Source: Streptomyces sp. SID8352 (lineage in GTDB: Bacteria; Actinomycetota; Actinomycetes; Streptomycetales; Streptomycetaceae). From it: a stretch of 64,000 nt of DNA. Of the stretch, positions 36,778 to 46,929 are shown one piece after another; position 1 is the stretch's first letter, and each line of letters opens with the position of its first letter. Made by a program: the position numbers and the translations under genes. Under the pieces are notes generated by a model. It saw nothing but the letters and a program-made list of their open reading frames with translations, made no database searches and was not told where the DNA came from. The DNA is taken from positions 25,323-89,322 of the forward strand of contig NZ_WWGX01000023.1 of assembly GCF_009862265.1 (NCBI RefSeq), in the 5' to 3' direction.

Positions 36778-36808
36778 ACCCTAGAACCTGAACTTTGATC
36801 GAGGTCAA
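36778..36808 (-). promoter_or_regulatory. MerR-type promoter of the ABC exporter
   Basis: On the minus strand TTGACC (36808-36803), 19-base spacer, TAGGGT (36783-36778); a dyad with ACCTCGA and AGGT ends fills the spacer. Same geometry as the promoter at 4937. ATG 36770 makes the mRNA essentially leaderless. Confidence 0.65.
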
Positions 36809-37043
36809 GGCGATGCGCGCGCCGCGACGAGCGGAGGGCCGCCTCCGCCGGAACGGGGGTACGGAAGGAGTCCCCTGCGCGCCGGGGCCCGGGGACCATA
36901 CCGGGGCAAGGGCCCTTTCCCGGCCGGGAACGGGCGACGCGCGGCGCCTTGGCCGGAATCTCGGCCCGGCCCCTGTCGAGCCCGGCGCGCTCACGAGATA
37001 TCTTGATGTCGAGCAATGTTGCAGACGTGGAGCGGAGCACCCG

Positions 37044-39263
<2,220 letters not shown>

Positions 39264-39317
39264 TCCCGCCCGCTCCGTCCGCCCCGCGCCCGGCCCCGGC
39301 CGGACCGGCGCGGACCC

Positions 39318-39355
39318 CGGCACCCCGTTCCCGCCGCGGCGGGGGCGGGGTGCCG
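39318..39355 (+). terminator. Terminator of icd
   Basis: CGGCACCCCG/CGGGGTGCCG 10-bp outer stem with further inner pairing, 55 bases after the stop. Confidence 0.65.
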
Positions 39356-39398
39356 CCCGTTCACCCGCCCGCGCCCGCCGCCGACCCCTGGAGCCACC

Positions 39399-40238
39399 GT
39401 GGCCGATGTGCCCACCACGTCCAAAGCGTCCTCCGGCGGCGAGGACTTCGCCCTGCTCGCCGGTGCCCCCGAGTCACCGGTGATCCTGCACGTACCGCAC
39501 TCCTCACGGCGAATTCCGGCCAATGTCCGCCCCGGCATCGTGCTGGACGACGCGGCGCTGGAACGGGAGCTGGACCACATCACCGACGCGCACACCGACG
39601 CCGTCGCGGAGGCCGCCGCCGCGCTGGCCGGCACCACGCCCTGGCGGTTCGTGAACCGGACCTCCCGGCTGGTGACCGATCCCGAACGGTTCCCGGACGA
39701 GCGGGAGGAGATGGCCGCCGTCGGCATGGGCGCCGTCTACACGCGGACCACGCACCGCGAACCGCTGCGGGCCGACGGCGCCGATCCGGAGCCGCTGCTC
39801 GCCCGGTACTTCCGGCCGTACGCGCGGGCGATGGCCGACGCGGTCGCCGGGCGGCTGGCCGCCACCGGGCGCGCCGTCGTCCTCGACGTGCACTCCTACC
39901 CCACCGAACCGCTGCCGTACGAGCTGCACGGGACGGGACCGCGCCCGCCGGTCTGCCTGGGCACCGACCCCTTCCACACCCCGCCCGGGCTGCTCGCCGC
40001 CGCGCGGGAGGCGTTCGCGCCGTGCGGGCAGACCGGGCTCGACAGCCCGTTCGGCGGGACGTACGTGCCGCTGGAGTTCCACGGGCGGCATCCCGGGGTG
40101 AGCGCGCTGATGGTGGAGATCCGCCGGGACACCTACATGACGGAGCCCGGCGGTCCGGTGCGCGGCGGTGCGGACGGTCCGGGGCTGCGTCGCCTCGCCG
40201 CGGCCCTGGCCGCGCTGGCCGACGCGGCGTCCGCCTGA
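39399..40238 (+). CDS. N-formylglutamate amidohydrolase-family protein
   Basis: 279 residues of the FGase fold: [51 protein letters not shown], the metal-site [14 protein letters not shown] and the Arg-rich [14 protein letters not shown]. It probably releases formate from N-formylglutamate or a related N-acyl amino acid in the cytoplasm. Start GTG 39399 has GGAG 5 bases upstream. No hut genes are adjacent, so its pathway role is open. Confidence 0.9.
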   Translation: MADVPTTSKASSGGEDFALLAGAPESPVILHVPHSSRRIPANVRPGIVLDDAALERELDHITDAHTDAVAEAAAALAGTTPWRFVNRTSRLVTDPERFPDEREEMAAVGMGAVYTRTTHREPLRADGADPEPLLARYFRPYARAMADAVAGRLAATGRAVVLDVHSYPTEPLPYELHGTGPRPPVCLGTDPFHTPPGLLAAAREAFAPCGQTGLDSPFGGTYVPLEFHGRHPGVSALMVEIRRDTYMTEPGGPVRGGADGPGLRRLAAALAALADAASA

Positions 40239-40450
40239 CCGCGCGCCCGTCCCTCCCGGTGCGGTCCCGGCCCCGTCCAGGTGCGGTCCCGGTGCGGTCG
40301 GCGCCGCTCGCCGACCGGCGCGGCGGGCACACCGGGCGGCTTTTCGCGCGACGGCGCGCCGGGGCGCGGCGAGGACGGGGGCACGACGCGGGAACCCCGG
40401 CGCCGACAGAGCGGCCGGGACCGCCGGCCCGCCCCGCGCCCGGCGGCCGG

Positions 40451-41095
40451 TCAGGCCCGCAGCCACTCCGTCACGACCACCTCTCCCCCGGTGCGCAGCC
40501 GCAGCGCGAACGGCCCGCTGGGCGGCGCCCCGCCGGTGAACCGGCCGAGGTCGTCGGCGGTGAGCCGGACGGGGGCGCGGGGTCCGCTCAGCACCTCGAT
40601 CCGGGCGGGGCCGGGCGGCAGCAACTGGCCGATGAGGCCGTCGGAGGTCACCTCGACGTCGACGGTCACGGCGTCGGTGCGGAAGGTCAGCATCCGCGGC
40701 GGGTCCGCCTGGCCCCGTACGGGGAGGGCGTCGACGAGCGAGTCGAAGGTCAGCTCGGCGATCCGGGCGTCCAGGTCCCGCAGGGCGTACGCCTCGACGG
40801 CGACGCGGCGCAGCGCGGCCGGGACCGGGTCGAGGACCGCGGCTGCCCGCCGCAGCTCCTCCTCCAGCAGTGCGTCGTCCGCGTCGTCGGTGGTGCCGCG
40901 GTCCGGCGGCGCGCCGTCCGCGCGCGCACCGGCCGGCGGCTCCCGGTGCGGGAGCGGCCCGCGCCGGCGGGTCCCGTCCGGGCGCTCCCCGTCCGGGGCC
41001 CCGCCGCCCGGTCCCTTCCCCCCGGTGCGCGGGCGCGGGTCCGGGTCCCCGGGGCCTCCGCCCCGGCCGGGCCGGTCGTCGTGCGTGCCGTTCAT
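40451..41095 (-). CDS. Small protein co-translated with the sigma factor
   Basis: 214 residues: ~75 disordered Pro/Gly/Arg-rich residues, a helical middle ([20 protein letters not shown]) and a C-terminal beta domain ([20 protein letters not shown] through [17 protein letters not shown]). No membrane helix. Its ATG overlaps the sigma-factor stop (ATGA), the usual position for an anti-sigma or sigma-partner gene, but no zinc-finger anti-sigma motif is present. I recall similar proteins beside sigma/S8/CHAT genes in actinobacteria; function unknown. Confidence 0.75.
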   Translation of the reverse strand: MNGTHDDRPGRGGGPGDPDPRPRTGGKGPGGGAPDGERPDGTRRRGPLPHREPPAGARADGAPPDRGTTDDADDALLEEELRRAAAVLDPVPAALRRVAVEAYALRDLDARIAELTFDSLVDALPVRGQADPPRMLTFRTDAVTVDVEVTSDGLIGQLLPPGPARIEVLSGPRAPVRLTADDLGRFTGGAPPSGPFALRLRTGGEVVVTEWLRA

Positions 41096-41667
41096 GCGGT
41101 CCCCCGTGATTCCAGTCGGGCCCGCAGCCTGCGCAGACAGCGCTGGCGCATCGGCCCGATGCTGCCCACCGCGATCCCCAGGGCGGCGGACACCTCCTGA
41201 TAGCTGGGCGGCGGCGAGGCGATCAGCACCCGCAGCAGCTGGCGGCAGCGCTCGCCCAGCTCCTCGAACTCCTGCCAGAGCCGCCGGACCCGCTCGGAGC
41301 GGTCGGCGGCCTCCTCGGAGTCGAGCACCGACTCCTCCGGCGTGGGGTCCTCGCTCGGCCGGTCGAGCAGGTGCGGGTCGTCGGTCGGCGTCCACCGCCG
41401 CGCCGCCTTCAGCAGTTTCAGCGACTCGTTGCGGGCCGTGCTCGCCAGCCAGGCGCCGGTCTTCTCCGGTTCGCGGATGCGCTCCAGGTTCTGGGCGAAG
41501 CGGAACCAGGCGGTCTGGTAGACCTCGTGCGCGTCGGCGTCGGACAGCCCGTGCGAGCGCGCCACCGACCAGACCAGCGGGCCCAGCCCGTCCACCAGGG
41601 ACCTCCAGGCCGCGGCGTCCCCGCCGGCGGCCGACCGGACGAGCGCCCCGACATCTGCACGGTCCAC
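41092..41667 (-). CDS. ECF-type sigma-70 family sigma factor
   Basis: 191 residues with sigma2 ([36 protein letters not shown]) and sigma4 ([37 protein letters not shown]). Start GTG 41667. It lies 71 bases after the S8 protease gene on the same strand and overlaps the next gene by 4 bases, forming a protease-sigma-small protein operon divergent from the CHAT genes. It probably controls this locus. A TGTCGTACACGA-like segment near 41695 precedes it; no promoter was fixed. Confidence 0.9.
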   Translation of the reverse strand: MDRADVGALVRSAAGGDAAAWRSLVDGLGPLVWSVARSHGLSDADAHEVYQTAWFRFAQNLERIREPEKTGAWLASTARNESLKLLKAARRWTPTDDPHLLDRPSEDPTPEESVLDSEEAADRSERVRRLWQEFEELGERCRQLLRVLIASPPPSYQEVSAALGIAVGSIGPMRQRCLRRLRARLESRGTA

Positions 41668-41738
41668 GGCCCCACCCCTCGTGTACGACACGTCATCGTA
41701 CGACGGCCGCCGGGCGGTCCCGGCCGGGGCGCAGCCGC

Positions 41739-43169
41739 TCACGAGGTCCCCCCGGGGGCGCCGACGGGAACCGCGCGCCAGGTGGGCGGGAGCAGGGCCG
41801 GCACATGGGCGCCGCGGACCTCGGCGTACCCGCTGGCCGCCAGCACCCTTCTGCGGGCGGTCCGCGGATCGCGCATGCCGCGGGCGGTCATGTGGGAGGC
41901 GATCAGCCCGGCGGCGACGGGGGTCGCGAAGGAGGTCCCGCTCCACTGGGCGGGCCCCTCGAACATCACCTGATCGGGTTTGGCCGGAGCCTCGCCCGGC
42001 TCGCTCAGCAGCCCGTGGTGGCGTGGGTGGCGGCAGGTGCAGGCGTAACCGAAGCCGTAGCGGCAGTCGTCGTAGGTGGAGTGCCGGTAGACGTACGGCA
42101 CGGGCGCCGAGAAGCCGGTGAGGGCGCTGGTCAGCCGCTCGCCGGGGGCGTAGGCCCGCACCCAGCGGCCGTGGTTGGTGAAGCAGGCGCCGTACTCGCC
42201 GTCGGAGCGCAGCGCGCCGACCGACAGGACGCAGTCCCGCCAGCCGGGCAGGTCGGCGTAGGCGGCGGGCCAGAACGGGGTGGCGCCGCCGTTGTTGCCG
42301 GCGGCGGCGACCAGCAGGGTGCGCCGGGTGCGCAGCTCCTCCATGAAGGCGTGCACGCCGAGCAGGCCGTCGGCGCGGCCGTTGGAGGTGCCGGCGGAGA
42401 GGCTGAGCACGTCGGGCCAGCCGTCGCGGTCGACGGCCTCGAACAGCCGCTCGCCGAACTCGGACTCCAGGACCGCCCCCGCGTCGTTGAGGCAGCCCCG
42501 GACGGTGACGTCGGTGTTGGGGGCGACGGCCGCGATCAGCCCGGCGATGAAGGTGCCGTGGCCCGCGTACTGGGCGAGGACGCCGTCCTCGCCCAGTACG
42601 CGCTCCTGGACGTCGCCGGTGGTGCGGGCGAGCGGCGGGTAGGACCGGTAGTCGTGGGTCAGCCCGTTGTCGACGACCAGGACGCGGACGGCGGTGGCCG
42701 GGTCGTACGGCGTGGCGGCGGGCGCCGGGTTGGCCGGCTCGCCCGGCGGCACCGGGACCGGTTCGTCGCCGGGGCAGGCGTTGACGGCGATGGAGACGAC
42801 GTGGTTGCGGCTGACCAGGCGGCGCCCGGCGCGGCCCTCGGCGGTGCGCAGGGAGCGCAGGGCCTGGGCGACGGCCGGGTCGCCCTCCGGCACGCCCCGG
42901 CCCGGGTCGGCGACCCGGATGCGGGTGACGCCGGTGCGGCCGGGGCCGGGACCGGCCCGGCGGACCTGGTCCTGGGCCAGCTCGGGCACGGCGGTGAAGT
43001 GCGCGCGGACGGTGTCCTCGACGAGCCGGGCCTCCTCGCCGTCACGGGCGAGGACGACGCCCTTCTCGTAGAAGAACTCGGCGGCGTCGTCGGGGCCCAT
43101 GACCAGCGGGACGTCCGGCATCGAGCGCTGGATCTGGTCGAACTGCTCGCGGAATCGCTGTGGTGCCAT
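41739..43169 (-). CDS. Intracellular S8 (subtilisin-like) serine protease
   Basis: 476 residues, no signal peptide or membrane helix, so it should act in the cytoplasm. The catalytic set is complete: Asp in VLVVDNGLTHDYR, His in GHGTFIAGLI, oxyanion Asn in VAAAGNNGG, Ser in WSGTSFATPVAAG. The first ~155 residues precede the protease domain and may be a prodomain or docking domain. A Cys-rich insert (YACTCRHPRHH) near residue 390 could bind metal. ATG 43169 follows GAGGAC. It is divergent from the CHAT protease across 148 bases; S8 and CHAT proteases side by side suggest a proteolytic cascade. Confidence 0.93.
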   Translation of the reverse strand: MAPQRFREQFDQIQRSMPDVPLVMGPDDAAEFFYEKGVVLARDGEEARLVEDTVRAHFTAVPELAQDQVRRAGPGPGRTGVTRIRVADPGRGVPEGDPAVAQALRSLRTAEGRAGRRLVSRNHVVSIAVNACPGDEPVPVPPGEPANPAPAATPYDPATAVRVLVVDNGLTHDYRSYPPLARTTGDVQERVLGEDGVLAQYAGHGTFIAGLIAAVAPNTDVTVRGCLNDAGAVLESEFGERLFEAVDRDGWPDVLSLSAGTSNGRADGLLGVHAFMEELRTRRTLLVAAAGNNGGATPFWPAAYADLPGWRDCVLSVGALRSDGEYGACFTNHGRWVRAYAPGERLTSALTGFSAPVPYVYRHSTYDDCRYGFGYACTCRHPRHHGLLSEPGEAPAKPDQVMFEGPAQWSGTSFATPVAAGLIASHMTARGMRDPRTARRRVLAASGYAEVRGAHVPALLPPTWRAVPVGAPGGTS

Positions 43170-43317
43170 GGCGTGTCCTCACTGAGCTGGGTCGTGACAG
43201 CGCGGTTGGGGCCGCGGCGGCGGCCGTGGGACGGTTCGTCAATCAGAGTGCGCCGGTGGACGGTTGATACAGACACCGCTCTGTGGGGCGCGGTTGCGGA
43301 GCACTACCATCCGTGGG

Positions 43318-45963
43318 GTGACAGCGGGAGACGAGTCGGTTCTCGAACTGCTGCCCATGGTCTTCGCCGCCCCCGGCGAGGCGCTGGCGCGGGCGGAGGA
43401 GGTGCTCGACTCCTCTCCGCCGCCGCTGCACGCGTCAGTGGCGCACCAGGTGATCGGCATCTGGCAGCGGGACTTCGGGGACCTGCGGCGCGCCCTGGAG
43501 CATCTGCGGCGCGCCCGTGAGCTGGCGGCGCGTGCCGGGTCGGCCGGGCGCGAGGCGGACGTCCTGGCCACGCTCGGGGTGGCGCTGGTGCACAGCGGGC
43601 GGACCCGGGAGGGGCTGGCCGCCTTCGAGCGGGGCGCGGCCCGGGTCACCGGGCACACCAGGGCGCGGGTGCTGTTCCGGCGGGCGTACGTGTGGTGGGT
43701 GCTGGGGCGGCACGGGGAGGCACTGGAGGACGTGCGGCGGGCGATCCCGGTGCTGCGCCAGGCGGACGACGTGATCTGGACGGCGCGGGCGCTGACCCTG
43801 CGGGCGACGGTGCACCTGTCGCTGGGGGCGGTGGAGCGGGCGGACGCGGACTTCACGGCGGCGGAGGCGCTGTGGGGCACGACCGGCCAGGAGCACGACA
43901 AGGCGGACGCGGTGGAGAGCCGGGGGCTGGCGGCGTTCCGGTCGGGGGACGTGCCGGCGGCCCTGCGGCTGCTGGACGAGGCCGGGGAGCGCTACGCGAA
44001 GCTGGGCACGCCCACGTTCATGCTGACCATCCGGCGCTGCGAGGTGCTGCTGGCGGCCGGGCTGGCCCCGGAGGCGCTGGCGGAGGCGGACGCGGCGACG
44101 GCGGCGCTGGACGGCATCGGCGGGCAGTCCACGCGCCGGGCGGAGCTGCTGCTGGTGGCGGCGCGGGCGGCCCGGACCGCGGGCTTCACCGAGACGGCGA
44201 CGGACCGGGCCGCCTCGGCGGTGCGCCGGTTCGCCCGGCAGCGGCGCTCCTGGCACGAGGCGCACGCCCGGCTGGTGCTCATCGAGGCCCGGGTGGCGGC
44301 GGGGCAGGGCTCCGCGCGGCTGGTGGCGGACGCGGCGGCGGTCGCGGAGCGGCTGGCCTCCTTCGGGGCACCGGCCGCGCCGGAGGCCTCGCTGCTGGCG
44401 GGTCGGATCGCGCTGGGGCTGGGCCGGACGGCGGTCGCCGAGCGGCATCTGGCGCGGGCGGCGCGCAGTCGGCGCAGCGGGCCGCCCCCGGCGCGGATGA
44501 CGGGCTGGGCGGCGCAGGCGCTGCGGGCCCGCGCGGCCGGGTCCACGCGGGGGGTGCTGGAGGCCTGCCGCCGGGGGCTGGACGTGCTGGACGACCACCG
44601 GATGACGCTGGGCGCCCCGGAGCTGCGGGCGCGGGCCACCGCGCAGGGGGCGGAGCTGGCGGCGATGGCCCAGCGGGCGAGCCTGGTGACGGGCGGGGCG
44701 CGGCGGCTGCTGGTGTGGAGCGAGCGGTGGCGGGCGACGGTGCTGTCGGCGCCCCCGGCCCGGCCGCCGGCCGATCCCGTGCTGCTCAGCGCGCTGACGG
44801 CGTACCGGGAGATCGCCGCCCGCGCCCTGGCGGCCCGGACCGGCGGCGGCCGTCCGGCTCCGGCGCTGGAGCGGGAGCAGCGGCGGTTGGAGCGGGAGAT
44901 CCGCTCCCGCACCCTGCACATGCGCGGGGAGGCGCCGGGCGGCGGGGCCATGTTCGAGGTGGACCGGCTGCTGCGGCGGCTGGGCGAGGACGTGCTGCTG
45001 GTGGAGCTGGTGGTGCTGGACGGGAGGGTGCACGTCCTGCTGTGCGGCCGGGGGCGGGTGCGGCGGTTCCCGGCCGGGACGTCCGCGGAGGCGGAGCGGG
45101 AGGCCGAGCATGTGCAGGCCGGGCTGCGGCGGCTGGCCCATCCCGGGGCGGAGGCCCGGCTGCCACTGATCGAGGCGGCGGGGGCGCGGCTGCAGGAGCT
45201 GCTGCTCGGCCCGGCGGCGGCGCACCTGGGGTCCGGTCCGGTGGTGATCGTGCCGCCGGGGCGGCTGCACCGGGTGCCGTGGGCGCTGCTCCCGGCACTG
45301 CGGGAGCGGGTGCTGAGCGTGTCGCCCTCGGCGACGAGCTGGCTGCGCGCCCGGGGGACCGCCCCGCCGCCCGGTGGCCGCCGGGTGCTGGTGCGCGGCC
45401 CGGGGCTGGCGGGGGACGGGGCCGAGGTGCCGGAGCTGGCCGCGCGCCGCGGTGCCGCCGGCGGGACCGGCGGGCGGGCGGCGGAGCGGGACGGCGTCGT
45501 GCTGGAGGGGGCCGCGGCGCGGGTGCCGGAGGTGCTGCGGGCGCTGGACGGCGCGGCGCTGGCGCACATCGCGGCGCACGGCACCTTCCGGGCGGACAGC
45601 CCGCTCTTCTCCTCGCTGCGGATGGCCGACGGGCCGCTGATCGTGCACGACCTGGAGCGGCTGGACCGCTCGCCGTACCGGATCGTCCTGTCCTGCTGCG
45701 ACACCGGGCGGTTCGCCTCGGTGGGAGCGGACGAACTGCTCGGGCTGGTGACGGCGCTGCTGCCGCTGGGCACCGCCGGGGTGGTGGCGTGCGGGGCACC
45801 GGTCAACGACGCGGCGGTGGTGCCGCTGATGCTGGCGCTGCACAAGGGGCTGGACGCCGGACTCTGTCTGGCGGAGGCGTTGCGGGACGCGCGGGCGGCG
45901 CTTCCGGGGGACGCGACGCATCAGGCGACCGGATGGGCGTTCTCCGCCTTCGGCGCCGCCTGA
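43318..45963 (+). CDS. TPR-CHAT caspase-like protease
   Basis: 881 residues. Residues about 20-560 are helical TPR-like pairs (WVLGRHGEALEDVRRAIPVL, TRALTLRATVHLSLGAVERA-type repeats); the C-terminal ~300 are a CHAT domain with HRVPWALLP, catalytic His754 (LAHIAAHGTF) and Cys794 in VLSCCDTGRF, and the ending ATGWAFSAFG. CHAT proteases are caspase relatives that cut a partner when the TPR part senses a signal. GTG 43318 is taken as start; TACCAT 8 bases upstream could be a -10, making it leaderless. First gene of the rightward set and divergent from the S8 protease. Confidence 0.92.
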   Translation: MTAGDESVLELLPMVFAAPGEALARAEEVLDSSPPPLHASVAHQVIGIWQRDFGDLRRALEHLRRARELAARAGSAGREADVLATLGVALVHSGRTREGLAAFERGAARVTGHTRARVLFRRAYVWWVLGRHGEALEDVRRAIPVLRQADDVIWTARALTLRATVHLSLGAVERADADFTAAEALWGTTGQEHDKADAVESRGLAAFRSGDVPAALRLLDEAGERYAKLGTPTFMLTIRRCEVLLAAGLAPEALAEADAATAALDGIGGQSTRRAELLLVAARAARTAGFTETATDRAASAVRRFARQRRSWHEAHARLVLIEARVAAGQGSARLVADAAAVAERLASFGAPAAPEASLLAGRIALGLGRTAVAERHLARAARSRRSGPPPARMTGWAAQALRARAAGSTRGVLEACRRGLDVLDDHRMTLGAPELRARATAQGAELAAMAQRASLVTGGARRLLVWSERWRATVLSAPPARPPADPVLLSALTAYREIAARALAARTGGGRPAPALEREQRRLEREIRSRTLHMRGEAPGGGAMFEVDRLLRRLGEDVLLVELVVLDGRVHVLLCGRGRVRRFPAGTSAEAEREAEHVQAGLRRLAHPGAEARLPLIEAAGARLQELLLGPAAAHLGSGPVVIVPPGRLHRVPWALLPALRERVLSVSPSATSWLRARGTAPPPGGRRVLVRGPGLAGDGAEVPELAARRGAAGGTGGRAAERDGVVLEGAAARVPEVLRALDGAALAHIAAHGTFRADSPLFSSLRMADGPLIVHDLERLDRSPYRIVLSCCDTGRFASVGADELLGLVTALLPLGTAGVVACGAPVNDAAVVPLMLALHKGLDAGLCLAEALRDARAALPGDATHQATGWAFSAFGAA

Positions 45964-46113
45964 CGGTGCAGTTGACGCGGTTGACATACCGTCAGCGACG
46001 GTCGATCGTCGATACCGCCGCCCGGACGCGCGGCGCACGGGTGGCCCGAACCCGTCGTCGGCGGGGGGACCGGGCATTACTCTGCGACCACGGCACGAGG
46101 CACGGGGGACGTG

Positions 46114-46929
46114 ATGAGCGACGAGTACGGTGTGTACCGCGACGCGATCCGGGGGACGTGGCAGGACTGGTGGGTGGCCTGGCCGCTCAGCCGCCGCATC
46201 GCCCTCGGCGACGTGCTGCACGGTGTGCGGTGGCGGATCCGCCCGGCCGGCACCCTGACCGACCGGGGCGTGCCCTTCACCGCGCGCCCCGGGACACCGC
46301 ACAACGACTACACCTATGACGCCCAGGGGTCGGCGACCGTCCGCTTCAAGGCCGTCGGCACCGCCGCGGCCGGATTCAGCGCCCTCGCGGACGCCGACGC
46401 CGGCGCCCTGGTCACCTTCCGCAGTACGCACGGCGTCCTCGTCGTCTTCCAGGGGCTCACGGAGACGGGCGTCAGCGACGAGCCGGCGCTCGCCGCGGAG
46501 CTGGTCCGGCTCGGCTGGGAGAAGTGGGACGACTCCTACTACGCCGTCAGCCAGGTGGTCACCGCCGACACCGGCGCGGTGCTCAGCGCCGCGGGCACCG
46601 ACGCCTCCGCCGAGCTGCGGCTGCGCGCCGCCGCGGGGCCGGCACCGGTGGGCCTGGCCGACCTGAGGGGCGGGGTGACGCTCGCCCGGGCCTCCGCGCT
46701 GGGCCTGAAGTGGACGGGACTCGAACCCACCCCGTTCTTCCGGGTGATCCGGCTGCGCCGGGACTGGCTGCGCCGGGTCGGTTCCGACTACGGCCCGCCC
46801 CAGCCCGGCCGGGGCGCAGCGCCGGTGCCCGTGCCGCCGCTGCTGCTGGAGGAGGCGTGGGACGACCCGGCGGCGGTCGTCGAGCACGCCCCGGCCGGCG
46901 AGCAGCCGCTGTCCGAGCACGAGAAGTGA
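46114..46929 (+). CDS. CHAT-linked beta-rich protein, possible gasdermin-like effector
   Basis: 271 residues, no known motif. An amphipathic start (YRDAIRGTWQDWWVAWPLSRR) is followed by alternating strands and helices: GVRWRIRPAG, GSATVRFKAVGTAAAGFSAL, TFRSTHGVLVVFQGL, EPALAAELVRLG, DSYYAVSQVVTADTGAVLSA, LGLKWTGLEPTPFFRVIRLR, and a ~55-residue Pro/acid-rich tail. The order, including a YxVxxVV strand and a final FRVxxL strand before a detachable tail, resembles gasdermin pore-forming domains, whose bacterial members sit beside caspase-like proteases. An N-terminal Cys, usual in bacterial gasdermins, is absent. It may instead be one of the CHAT/TPR-associated CATRA-type families. ATG 46114 follows GGGGGAC. 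Its stop overlaps the next start (GTGA). Confidence 0.6.
   Translation: MSDEYGVYRDAIRGTWQDWWVAWPLSRRIALGDVLHGVRWRIRPAGTLTDRGVPFTARPGTPHNDYTYDAQGSATVRFKAVGTAAAGFSALADADAGALVTFRSTHGVLVVFQGLTETGVSDEPALAAELVRLGWEKWDDSYYAVSQVVTADTGAVLSAAGTDASAELRLRAAAGPAPVGLADLRGGVTLARASALGLKWTGLEPTPFFRVIRLRRDWLRRVGSDYGPPQPGRGAAPVPVPPLLLEEAWDDPAAVVEHAPAGEQPLSEHEK

Noticed and set aside
43261..43317. A -35/-10 pair before the TPR-CHAT gene
   Set aside because: TACCAT could be a -10, but no -35 stands at a normal distance.
43435..46920. 1161-residue open frame on the minus strand
   Set aside because: Antisense to the TPR-CHAT and beta-rich genes, His/Arg/Pro-rich, no domain; an artefact of high GC.
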